A stretch of 8,070 nt of DNA from Chloroflexota bacterium (GTDB lineage: Bacteria > Chloroflexota > Dehalococcoidia > Lucifugimonadales > Australimonadaceae). Positions 1-6,760 of the stretch are shown one piece after another; position 1 is the stretch's first letter, and each line of letters starts with the position of its first letter. Position numbers and translations under genes: made by a program. Below the pieces are notes generated by a model. The model worked only from the letters and a program-made list of their open reading frames with translations, was not told the origin of the DNA and made no database searches. The stretch spans positions 1 through 8,070 of the forward strand of contig JAPOOH010000357.1 of the NCBI GenBank assembly GCA_026713505.1. Direction: 5' to 3'.

Positions 1-211
1 CGCCGAGGCCGACGACATGTGCACCCATCTCTTCGAACGACTTCAACGCACGGTTGAAGGTAGCAGTCTGGGTCGTTCACCCGCCGGTGAATGCTGCGGG
101 GAAGGAGTGGATGACGACCCACTTCTCGTCCTTGAAGCTGGCGAGGGAGACGTCTTCTCCGTTCTGGTCCTTGAGTGTGAAGTCCGGGGCTTGCTGGCCT
201 ACGTCCACCAT
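1..211 (-). CDS. Selenocysteine-containing peroxiredoxin (AhpE/Bcp-like), 3' end outside window
   Basis: Thiol (here selenol) peroxidase of the AhpC/TSA thioredoxin-fold family, expected to reduce hydroperoxides in the cytoplasm. The start is the ATG at 211-209, with AGGAGG (222-217) five bases upstream. Residues 1-44 read as a typical N-terminus: MVDVGQQAPDFTL near the start, then a strand, then FPAAFTGG at 37-44. Residue 45, the place of the peroxidatic cysteine (family pattern AFTGxC or FTPxCT), is TGA at 79-77. Reading through it gives U-TTQTATFNRALKSFEEMG and continues as peroxiredoxin to the window edge (about 25 further codons, no other stop), ending in a strand like the family's GAEVVGIS. 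No cysteine appears at the +5 resolving position of classical Bcp, so a 1-Cys-like or AhpE-like mechanism is likely. A conventional caller would end the gene at 77 and give a 44-residue fragment. A TGC-to-TGA mutation or sequencing error is the alternative, but the hairpin after the TGA argues against it. The gene is divergent from the moxR operon. Confidence 0.88.
41..59 (-). promoter_or_regulatory. Bacterial SECIS-like hairpin downstream of the UGA
   Basis: On the minus strand CTTCAAC-CGTGC-GTTGAAG forms a perfect 7-bp stem with a 5-nt loop. The stem begins 17 nt and the loop 24 nt after the last base of the TGA (bases 59-53 pair with 47-41; loop 52-48). The second loop base is G, followed by U. 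Bacterial SECIS elements lie inside the coding sequence just after UGA, with a small apical loop, a G in its first two positions and a loop distance of roughly 16-37 nt, so all criteria known to me are met. The hairpin also encodes plausible peroxiredoxin residues (TFNRALK). It would be bound by SelB carrying Sec-tRNA. Folding was judged by eye, not computed. Confidence 0.75.
77..79 (-). other. In-frame UGA, predicted selenocysteine codon
   Basis: This TGA lies in frame between FPAAFTGG and TTQTATFN, exactly where peroxiredoxins carry the peroxidatic cysteine. Sec in place of this residue is known from bacterial PrxU-type peroxiredoxins. The DUF58, transglutaminase and ThDP-enzyme genes of this window all end in TGA, so TGA is a normal stop in this genome and recoding must be local. 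Confidence 0.82.
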
Positions 212-216
212 TGGGG

Positions 217-222
217 CCTCCT
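217..222 (-). promoter_or_regulatory. Shine-Dalgarno of the peroxiredoxin gene
   Basis: A perfect AGGAGG on the minus strand, separated by CCCCA from the ATG at 211. It fixes the start and excludes the longer in-frame extension to 352, whose translation (proline- and serine-rich) does not look like peroxiredoxin. Confidence 0.75.
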
Positions 223-244
223 GGGAGTGTGGAGTGTGCGGGCT

Positions 245-273
245 AGGATAGCGGGAAGCGTGGGGAAGATAAA
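245..273 (-). promoter_or_regulatory. Candidate promoter of the peroxiredoxin gene
   Basis: On the minus strand a TATCCT hexamer (250-245, 4 of 6 matches to TATAAT) lies 17 bases after TTTATC (273-268, 3 of 6 matches to TTGACA). This would put the transcription start near 238, about 27 bases before the ATG, with the Shine-Dalgarno in the leader. The spacing is ideal but the -35 match is weak, so this is only a candidate. Confidence 0.3.
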
Positions 274-394
274 GGGGAGCGGCTGTCCCCCCCTCGAGTG
301 GCCGCGCCTGCGTTGCCCTCCCAGCCAGCGTCGTCGGCGAGAGTTGCGGCATCGTTCGGTGCTACCATGGGCGCTCGGGCAGTCCAGGGGGACC

Positions 395-400
395 GGGAGG
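395..400 (+). promoter_or_regulatory. Shine-Dalgarno supporting a TTG start for moxR
   Basis: GGGAGG sits eight bases before TTG at 409. The in-frame ATG at 367 and GTG at 298 lack a comparable purine-rich site, so this one favours the TTG start. Confidence 0.5.
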
Positions 401-408
401 GCGGAAGG

Positions 409-1350
409 TTGGACGAGAAGGCTCAGGGCAGCTACGAGACCATGGCCAGGGTGCTGGCCAACATCCGCCGGGTCATGGTCGGCGCCGACGAGGCCGTCGA
501 GTCGGTGGTGACGGCGCTCCTCGCACAGGGACACGTCCTTGTGGAGGGAGCGCCCGGCGTGGGGAAGACGGTGCTGGCGAAGAGCCTGGCGCGATCGATA
601 GACGCAACGTTCAGCAGGGTGCAATGCACCGCCGACCTGCTGCCCGCCGACATCACCGGCACCAACGTGTTCGACCCTCGAGACAGGGAGTTCCACTTCC
701 GGCCCGGCCCTATCTTCTCTCACGTAGTGCTGGTCGACGAGATCAACCGCTCAACGCCCCGCACGCAGTCCGCCTTCCTCGAGAGCCTCGACGAGCATCA
801 AGTCACCGTCGACGGCGTGAGCCATCGCGTACCCGACCCGTTCATGGTGGTTGCCACGCTCAACCCCGGGCAGCACATCGGCACCTTCCCGCTTCCGGAG
901 ACGGAGCTGGACCGCTTCACGCTGACGGCGCGCCTGGACTACCCGTCGGAAGCGGATGAGGCGGAGGTAGCGCTCCGGCAACTCGTCTCGCACCCCGTCG
1001 ATACGTTGGAATCGGTAGCGGGAATCGAGGACATCCGCAACGCCCAGGAGGCCGTGAAGGCGCTGTATATAGACCGAAAAGTGGTGACGTACGTGGCAAG
1101 CGTGGTAGGCGCGGCGCGTCGTCACCCGGCGGTAGGGCTCGGCCCGTCTACACGGGCAACCATGGCGATGGTCAACCTGGCGCGCGCCCATGCGTTGATG
1201 GAGGCCCGGGACTTCGCCACGCCGGACGACGTTCGCGCCGTCGCTCATGCGGCACTGGCCCATCGAGTTTCCCAGGGAAGCGGCGAGCATTCCGCGCAAG
1301 CCACGTCCGACGTCGTTGAAGAGGTGCTTCGCCAGGCGCCGGTGGACTAG
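409..1350 (+). CDS. MoxR-family AAA+ ATPase
   Basis: ATP-driven chaperone-like ATPase of the MoxR family, cytoplasmic, typically encoded with DUF58 and transglutaminase-like proteins and thought to remodel or activate membrane or envelope partners. With the TTG at 409 as residue 1 the protein has 313 residues, close to the usual 310-330. Walker A is GAPGVGKT (47-54) and Walker B is VVLVDEIN (106-113). The sensor-1 region ATLNP is at 149-153, the family signature PLPETELDRF at 161-170 carries the arginine-finger region, and GPSTRA further on marks the lid/sensor-2 part. All key ATPase residues are intact. The start was chosen for the Shine-Dalgarno at 395-400; an ATG at 367 (14 residues longer) or a GTG at 298 are in-frame alternatives without a good ribosome site. 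It is first in a three-gene operon; the next gene starts 46 bases after its TAG. The exact client is unknown. Confidence 0.93.
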   Translation: MDEKAQGSYETMARVLANIRRVMVGADEAVESVVTALLAQGHVLVEGAPGVGKTVLAKSLARSIDATFSRVQCTADLLPADITGTNVFDPRDREFHFRPGPIFSHVVLVDEINRSTPRTQSAFLESLDEHQVTVDGVSHRVPDPFMVVATLNPGQHIGTFPLPETELDRFTLTARLDYPSEADEAEVALRQLVSHPVDTLESVAGIEDIRNAQEAVKALYIDRKVVTYVASVVGAARRHPAVGLGPSTRATMAMVNLARAHALMEARDFATPDDVRAVAHAALAHRVSQGSGEHSAQATSDVVEEVLRQAPVD

Positions 1351-1396
1351 CCAGGCGCCGCGAGCGGGCCAGACAGAGCGGACGCACGAGGTTCAT

Positions 1397-2623
1397 GTGT
1401 CGCGGCGCTACAAGATACTCATCATCGCAGTGATCGGCGCATTCGCGCTGCTGCTTGGGTTCAGGCCGCTCTTCCTGCTGTTCTACGCGGCGCTGGCGGG
1501 CTATGCGATCGCGCCGCTGTGGGCGCGAATACAGACCTCCGGCATCAGTGCGGAGATACGGTCCTCGACGGCGTTCCTGGAAGCAGGCCAGCCGCTGCCC
1601 ATCGAGGTCAGCCTGTTCGAGTTCGGGGGAAAGCCCCACTGGGGACTCCGGGTGACCGTAGACGACGGGACCGCAGGCGCGGTGTCCGGCTACGTCCACG
1701 AAACGACGATGGACCTGCCTCCCCACACGGCCCGCCGGTGGTTGGTCATCCTCGCGAGCCGGCCACGCGGCATGATTCAGGTTGGCCCAGCGTCGATACA
1801 GGGCTCAGACCCGATGGGGTTCCACAACCACGTGCGGCGGTTGGGGGCCGAGCGGCAGATGCTGGTGTACCCGCGCATCGTGCCGCTGAGGGTAGAGTTT
1901 CCTCCCGGCGTCCGTGAAGGCCGGGAGAGCATCCGTGCGACGCAACCGGCTCACGGCACTGCCTCCATCTCCCGCCTCCGCGACCATGAACCCGGGGACC
2001 CCATATCGCGGATCCACTGGTACACCTCTGCGCGGATGGGCAGACTGATGACCGCTGAGCGTGAGGACGACGAGATAGAGGACGCGGTCTGGGTGGCGCT
2101 CAACCTGGACAGAAGCGTGCAGTCCGGTTTCGGGGAAGAGAGCACGACGGAGTACGGAGTGACCATCGCGGCCTCGCTCACCACTGCGTTCCTCGATGCC
2201 GACGTGCCCGTGGGGTTGTTGGTGAGCGGTCCGGGCCGAGTGGTATTCCCCGCCGAGCGGGGCGAGAGCCAGCGCGAGCGCATCCTGGAGTCATTGGCAC
2301 TGGCCAGGGTGGGCAGCCGCTACCCCGCGCACCTCCTGCTTGACGACTATCGGCTGCGGACGGGCCCCAGCACGCACCTGTTCTTTGTGACTCCCACGAT
2401 CCATCGGGAGACGGCAGGCGCCGCTGACCAGTGGGGAACCGATCCCTCGGTTACCTGGATCGCGCTTGACAGGCAGAGCTTCGCCCTTCCCCCAGGTGTG
2501 AGTCCGGAGGGGGAGCCCGGCCAGTCAGGCAATGGCGTGACGGTGCGGCGCGGCGATGATCTCGCGGCGGCGCTCAGTGCGGCGATCGCCCAGACCATGG
2601 TCGCCCGGGTTGAGGTCGGATGA
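1397..2623 (+). CDS. DUF58 domain-containing membrane protein
   Basis: DUF58 protein of 408 residues, presumably anchored in the cytoplasmic membrane and working with the preceding MoxR ATPase; its molecular function is not established. Two hydrophobic segments occupy about residues 7-23 and 24-43. A beta-rich region follows, up to about 170. The DUF58 core is clear: LRDHEPGDPISRIHW (194-208) followed by SARMGRL (211-217), matching the family's R-x(4)-GD-x(2)-R-x-IHW and SARxGxL pattern. The C-terminal half resembles the von Willebrand A-like fold often found in this family (VWVALNLDRS at 231-240), but an intact MIDAS motif was not recognised. The start is GTG at 1397, with GAGG (1388-1391) five bases upstream and the membrane segments directly after it. 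The longer frame from 1247 would overlap moxR by about 100 bases with arginine-rich, non-conserved sequence. Its TGA overlaps the next ATG (ATGA), indicating translational coupling. Confidence 0.9.
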   Translation: MSRRYKILIIAVIGAFALLLGFRPLFLLFYAALAGYAIAPLWARIQTSGISAEIRSSTAFLEAGQPLPIEVSLFEFGGKPHWGLRVTVDDGTAGAVSGYVHETTMDLPPHTARRWLVILASRPRGMIQVGPASIQGSDPMGFHNHVRRLGAERQMLVYPRIVPLRVEFPPGVREGRESIRATQPAHGTASISRLRDHEPGDPISRIHWYTSARMGRLMTAEREDDEIEDAVWVALNLDRSVQSGFGEESTTEYGVTIAASLTTAFLDADVPVGLLVSGPGRVVFPAERGESQRERILESLALARVGSRYPAHLLLDDYRLRTGPSTHLFFVTPTIHRETAGAADQWGTDPSVTWIALDRQSFALPPGVSPEGEPGQSGNGVTVRRGDDLAAALSAAIAQTMVARVEVG

Positions 2624-4965
2624 GCAGCGGGCCAGTAATCGCCGCGCCCGCAGGCCGCAGGACATCGCCGGCGGTGTTGGTGTTGCCGCTGCTGGTGGTG
2701 GGCTGGACGGCCGACACTGCGAACTGGGTCCCGGACCTGCCCTCGCTGTGGCCCCAGGCGGTTGCCTCTCTGCTGGTCGGGTATCTCATCGCTACGCGGA
2801 TACGCCACCGGGTGTCAAGCCACGCCGCCGGTCTCGGGGTCGCGTCGGCCGTCGCGGGAGGATTCGGCCTCTGGCTGCCGGGCACTCCCATGCTCGGCAT
2901 GGCAGTGCTGCTCGTGTGGCTGACGTGGATGGTGGGCTGGCTGACCGCGTGGCTCGCCTACCGTACGGGGCAGGCGCAGTGGGCGTTCGTGCCCGGCTTG
3001 ATCGTGCTCCTGGTGATGCTGGCCAATCTGCCTCCCTCACTCTACGTTCGGCTCGCCATCTTCATCGCAGCCGCCGGAGCGAGCGTCGCCGTATTCCGTG
3101 ACCCGTCCAGCAAGACCGGTCAGACACCCGGCATGGGGCTGGCCACCGCAGGACTCGTGATGGGCGTCATCGTCAGCGTCGCCGCGTGGTTCGCTCCGAC
3201 CCCGTCAGAGCCCCTGTTCCCCGAGCCGATGGAGGCCGCCGCGTCGCGCTGGAACGACTTCTGGCGGAATACCAACCATATCTTCCAGGATGTCCCGAAC
3301 CGGCGCGAGATCCCCCGCCTGCGGCTGACTGAAGTCCTGCCCATGACCAGCCCCCTGGAGTCCGGCGACGACCTGATGATGGTGGTGGAGGCGTCGGAGC
3401 CGCGGCGATGGCGATTGGGAACATACGAAACGTACACAGCAGACGGGTGGAGGAACAAACCCGAGTCCGCGTTCAGCCCGGACCCAACCGGCGGGACGGT
3501 CAGTCCTGCTCCAGTGCTTCACGCAGCACGTGAAGTGCGCATCAGCGTGCGCACCGCAGCGGTGATGAACCAGATCGCGACAGCGGGCATCCCCGCCGAG
3601 GCTTCTGTGGAGAGTGTCAGGGCCCTGTCGCCGCAATCAGAGTTCCTGTTGAACCAAGGCGACGCACAGGACACCTACCTGCCTCCTGACCTCGAAGCGA
3701 TCAGGGCGGACGTGCTAGCAGGCCCGACATCCCCGTCCGCTTCGGACCTGCTTGCCGCAGCCGGGGCTGAGGTTGCCGGGGAAACCCGGGACTTTCTCGT
3801 CGTGCGGCGCACCGACGGTGCGCCTGTCCCGCTGCTCGCGCTGGAGTTCACCGAGCGTCTCATCCCACCGTGGACGTACGAGAGTGTCGGGACCGTGGTG
3901 ACGGCGTCGCCTCTCCAGCTCGCGACCGCCGCCACCGAATACCCCCGGCACGTCACCGACCGCTACCTCCAGCTGCCGGTCGGATTCCCGGAGAGCGTGC
4001 GGGCCGCCGCTGCCGAGATCACCTCGGACGCGGCAACCCCCTACGAACAGGCTGTCGTTCTCCAGTCCCACCTGCTCACGTTGCCGTACTCGCTGGACGT
4101 TCAGGCGCCGCCTCGCGGACGGGACGCTGTTGAGTGGTTCCTCTTCGAGAACCAGACCGGGTTCTGCACCTATTACGCCTCGGCGATGATCACCATGCTG
4201 CGGTCCCTCGGCGTTCCGGCCCGCCTTGCAGTTGGATTCGCTCCCGGCACGTTTGATGGCGACCGCGGCGGATGGGTCGTGGAAGCCCGGCACTACCACG
4301 CCTGGCCGGAGGTGTACTTCCCCGGCTTCGGGTGGGTGGAGTTCGAACCGACGCCCCCGGCACTGCAGAACAGCCTGGCGCTGGTCGACTCCCCGGAGGC
4401 TGAGCGCGAGGAGCGAGAAGCTGTCGAGGGGACGGGCGAGGAACCGTGCTTCGTGGATGGGATACCGTGCGAAGAGTTGGAGGAGGAAGAGGAGGACCTT
4501 CCCGTAGGGGACCTCGAGATAGAACCGTTGGGAGAGCAGGCCATCTGGCGTGGGGGCCTCGCCTCGATGAGCGTACTGTCGCTCACCGGTGCCGTGGCAC
4601 TGATGGCTGGCTGGCATCTGCGCCGCATCGGCATCGCCGGGAGGATACGCCTCCGGCTCCGCGTGCTTCTCCGGCTGGCGGGCGCACGCCGCGTACCCTT
4701 CGAGACGCCGCGCGAGATGGCCCGCCGCCTCGCCGTCTACCAACCTCAGGGGGAGGCGGACCTCATGGTCATGGCGTCGGCGGCCAGCGTCGTGAGCTAC
4801 AGCAGGAGCAGGCGCCTGAGCGGGGAGCAGCAGGCCCAGCTTCGCACAGCCGCAAGGTCATGGCCGGGCATGGCATTGAGCATCTGGCTGCAGCGGTGGC
4901 GGGGCGCAGCGGTCCGGTGGGTCCGCCGACGGTCGCGAGGCGCTGCCACAGTCAGGGGTGGATGA
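2620..4965 (+). CDS. Polytopic transglutaminase-like protein (TgpA family, with DUF4129-like C-terminus)
   Basis: 781-residue membrane protein with a papain-like transglutaminase domain, probably facing the cell exterior. It starts at the ATG overlapping the DUF58 stop, with GAGG four bases before. About seven hydrophobic segments fill residues 17-191, followed by a long extracytoplasmic region (about 192-645). Within it is the transglutaminase core: TGFCTYYASAM with catalytic Cys516, then LGVPARLAVGF, then HYHAWPEVYF with catalytic His560, then WVEFEPTP. The third catalytic position, usually Asp, is Glu576 here, a variant I recall from related bacterial proteins. A highly acidic stretch (about 610-640) precedes a last membrane helix (about 648-667). 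The C-terminal region (about 694-755; FETPREMARRLA, then an alpha-helical part) resembles DUF4129, likely cytoplasmic and near the MoxR/DUF58 partners. Related TgpA in Pseudomonas is an essential membrane protein. The substrate is unknown; cross-linking or proteolysis are both possible. Confidence 0.92.
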   Translation: MSSGPVIAAPAGRRTSPAVLVLPLLVVGWTADTANWVPDLPSLWPQAVASLLVGYLIATRIRHRVSSHAAGLGVASAVAGGFGLWLPGTPMLGMAVLLVWLTWMVGWLTAWLAYRTGQAQWAFVPGLIVLLVMLANLPPSLYVRLAIFIAAAGASVAVFRDPSSKTGQTPGMGLATAGLVMGVIVSVAAWFAPTPSEPLFPEPMEAAASRWNDFWRNTNHIFQDVPNRREIPRLRLTEVLPMTSPLESGDDLMMVVEASEPRRWRLGTYETYTADGWRNKPESAFSPDPTGGTVSPAPVLHAAREVRISVRTAAVMNQIATAGIPAEASVESVRALSPQSEFLLNQGDAQDTYLPPDLEAIRADVLAGPTSPSASDLLAAAGAEVAGETRDFLVVRRTDGAPVPLLALEFTERLIPPWTYESVGTVVTASPLQLATAATEYPRHVTDRYLQLPVGFPESVRAAAAEITSDAATPYEQAVVLQSHLLTLPYSLDVQAPPRGRDAVEWFLFENQTGFCTYYASAMITMLRSLGVPARLAVGFAPGTFDGDRGGWVVEARHYHAWPEVYFPGFGWVEFEPTPPALQNSLALVDSPEAEREEREAVEGTGEEPCFVDGIPCEELEEEEEDLPVGDLEIEPLGEQAIWRGGLASMSVLSLTGAVALMAGWHLRRIGIAGRIRLRLRVLLRLAGARRVPFETPREMARRLAVYQPQGEADLMVMASAASVVSYSRSRRLSGEQQAQLRTAARSWPGMALSIWLQRWRGAAVRWVRRRSRGAATVRGG

Positions 4966-6640
4966 GGCCCTCTTGAGGCTGCGTCCAGGCCACCCTGGGC
5001 AGCATGGCGTGTTGCCTGGCGCGTGCGAAGGAAACGTCGTGGACGGGGACGTCGATGATCACTGGCGCCTGCTGTTCCAGCGCGAGGGGCAGTAGCCGTT
5101 CCAGGTCGAGCGGGTTGTCCGCCTGCATGGCGACCGCGCCGAAAGACTCGGTGAACCTGATGAAGTCCGGGTTGCTCAGGTCAGTCTCATACGTGCCGGA
5201 GAAGAAGTCGTCCATGTCACGCGCGACGTTGCCGTAGGCGTCGTCCCTGAAGACGATGGTGACCACGTTGATGCCGTACTTGACCGCGGTTGAGAGCTCG
5301 GCCGCGTTGAACATGAAACCGCCGTCTCCGTTGATGCAGACGACGGCACGGTCCGGCTGGGCGACCTTCACGCCCAGCGCCGTGGGGAATGCGCCTCCGA
5401 GGTTGTAGGAGTAACCGGAGTCGATGTACGTCCTCGGGTGGTTCACCTTGTAGTGGGTGCGCGAGTAGTAGCCGAGCTGGGTGATGTCCCAGACGGTGAA
5501 TGCGTCGTCGGGGAGACCGTGTTGGATCGCCTCGATGATAGGGAACTGCGGCTCGTGGAGGCGGATGTCGTAGTAGGCGATGAGACGCCGTGCAGCGGCG
5601 ACGGCCTCTTCAGGCGATGAGCGGTCGCCCGCCCCGGCCTCGGCGAGGTGGGGGAGCAGCGCCTCGATGGTTGCCCTGGCGTCGCCGTGCAGGGGGATGG
5701 TGTTCGCCTGGATCCGGGTGAGTTCGGAGTCGTCGATGTTGATGTTGATGAGGGTGGAGGCTTCGCCGGCGGGGTTCCCCATCGAGAAGCGCGTCCCGAT
5801 GCCGATCACGACGTCGGCGGACTGCATGACGTCTACGAGTTCGTTCATCTCCTGTACGTCCGCACGGGGGCTGAGGCACGACCCGTAGCAGAGGGGATGA
5901 CGGTCCGGGATCGCGCCCTTGCCGCCTCCAGAGGGGATGACGGGGATGCGGGTCGCCTCGGCCAGTGCGACGAGCGCTTCTTCCGCGCCCGACTGAGACA
6001 CGCCGCCGCCGACGAAGATGAGCGGGCGCTGGGACGCGGCGATGACGCGGGCGGCTTCCTGCAGCTGCTCCGGGCTCGGCACGATGCGCGAAGTGGGGGC
6101 CGGGTTCCGCAGCTGGATCTCGTCGCGCTCGACCCCGGTCTCGGGGGGCATCTCGATAAAGACGGGACGGGGCCGCCCGGTGCGCATCTGCCGGAATGCC
6201 TCGGACACGGCGGCGGGAACGTCCCGCGGGGTGAGCACCTGCCGCCGCCACTTGGTGACGGGGGCCAGCGTGCTTCCCTGGTCCATAACCTCGTGGTAGG
6301 CCCCCAGGTTCTTGCCGATCTGGCCCCGCGGTATCTGAGCTGCGATGAGGAGCACGGGCGAGGAACGGGAGTACGCGGTTGCCACTCCCGCGGCTGCGTT
6401 GTAGACGGCCGTGCCGGGCCCCACGAGGGCCACGCCAGGCATGCCGGAGGCGCGAGCGTAGCCATCCGCCATGTGCGCGGCGCCCTGCTCGTGGCGGGTG
6501 GTGACCAGACGGATGCCCGGCTCGTCGCGCAGGGCGGCCATGATGCCGTTCATGTGTATTCCGGGTATGCCGAAGACGACTTCGACTCCCTCCCGCACGA
6601 GGGACTGCACGAGGGCTTCCCCGCCGCTCATCCTGGGCAT
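4952..6640 (-). CDS. ThDP-dependent enzyme, acetolactate synthase/benzoylformate decarboxylase-like
   Basis: 562-residue thiamine diphosphate enzyme with the usual three domains: N-terminal pyrimidine-binding (about 1-170), central (about 190-335) and C-terminal diphosphate-binding (about 365-540). Glu51 in TTRHEQGAAHMADGYAR is the conserved cofactor-activating glutamate. GPGTAVYNAAAG (74-85) follows the family pattern. The diphosphate/Mg motif starts at GDG (438-440); where most relatives have NN or ND, this protein has RDDAYGN (465-471), so Asp466 would take the metal-ligand place. Start ATG at 6640 has AGGAGG (6654-6649) eight bases upstream. Members act on 2-oxo acids (acetolactate synthase, benzoylformate or other 2-oxo-acid decarboxylases, sulfoacetaldehyde acetyltransferase). 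No acetolactate synthase small subunit or branched-chain amino acid gene is adjacent, so biosynthetic IlvB is not favoured and the substrate stays open. It lies 120 bases after the DUF1330 gene on the same strand. Its last codons overlap the transglutaminase gene from the opposite strand. Confidence 0.93.
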   Translation of the reverse strand: MPRMSGGEALVQSLVREGVEVVFGIPGIHMNGIMAALRDEPGIRLVTTRHEQGAAHMADGYARASGMPGVALVGPGTAVYNAAAGVATAYSRSSPVLLIAAQIPRGQIGKNLGAYHEVMDQGSTLAPVTKWRRQVLTPRDVPAAVSEAFRQMRTGRPRPVFIEMPPETGVERDEIQLRNPAPTSRIVPSPEQLQEAARVIAASQRPLIFVGGGVSQSGAEEALVALAEATRIPVIPSGGGKGAIPDRHPLCYGSCLSPRADVQEMNELVDVMQSADVVIGIGTRFSMGNPAGEASTLININIDDSELTRIQANTIPLHGDARATIEALLPHLAEAGAGDRSSPEEAVAAARRLIAYYDIRLHEPQFPIIEAIQHGLPDDAFTVWDITQLGYYSRTHYKVNHPRTYIDSGYSYNLGGAFPTALGVKVAQPDRAVVCINGDGGFMFNAAELSTAVKYGINVVTIVFRDDAYGNVARDMDDFFSGTYETDLSNPDFIRFTESFGAVAMQADNPLDLERLLPLALEQQAPVIIDVPVHDVSFARARQHAMLPRVAWTQPQEGLIHP

Positions 6641-6648
6641 GATCTCTT

Positions 6649-6654
6649 CCTCCT
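6649..6654 (-). promoter_or_regulatory. Shine-Dalgarno of the ThDP-enzyme gene
   Basis: A perfect AGGAGG on the minus strand, eight bases before the ATG at 6640. It supports that start over the ATG three codons further in. The longer frame reaching 6737 belongs to a different reading frame and shows no ThDP-enzyme motifs. Confidence 0.7.
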
Positions 6655-6760
6655 GCGAACAGGCTCACGTCACTCTTCGAAGCTCCGGCGACGGCGGTGC
6701 AGCCGAGCCGGCGGCAACCGCGCATGGAGACCCTCAAAGAGCCAGGTTGCCAGGGCCGGG

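Noticed and set aside
77..79. TGA as a sign of a changed genetic code
   Set aside because: TGA is the natural stop of the DUF58, transglutaminase and ThDP-enzyme genes in the same window, and no other gene here has an internal TGA.
77..211. Short 44-residue protein or pseudogene ending at the TGA
   Set aside because: The frame after the TGA stays peroxiredoxin-like to the edge and the TGA falls on the catalytic cysteine with a SECIS-like hairpin behind it, which fits recoding better than decay.
1247..1396. 50-residue N-terminal extension of the DUF58 protein
   Set aside because: It overlaps the moxR 3' end by about 100 bases and is arginine-rich; the GTG at 1397 sits right before the membrane segments with a Shine-Dalgarno.
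3715..4743. 342-residue open frame on the minus strand
   Set aside because: It is antisense to the transglutaminase gene, whose catalytic motifs are clear; the antisense translation is low-complexity, rich in Arg, Gly and His.
4952..6640. Annotation as biosynthetic acetolactate synthase IlvB
   Set aside because: Family-level similarity only: no small subunit or branched-chain amino acid genes adjoin it and its cofactor motif is atypical, so a specific name is not justified.
5610..6737. 375-residue minus-strand frame overlapping the ThDP gene
   Set aside because: It is a frame-shifted reading of the real gene with an extreme arginine content and no motifs.
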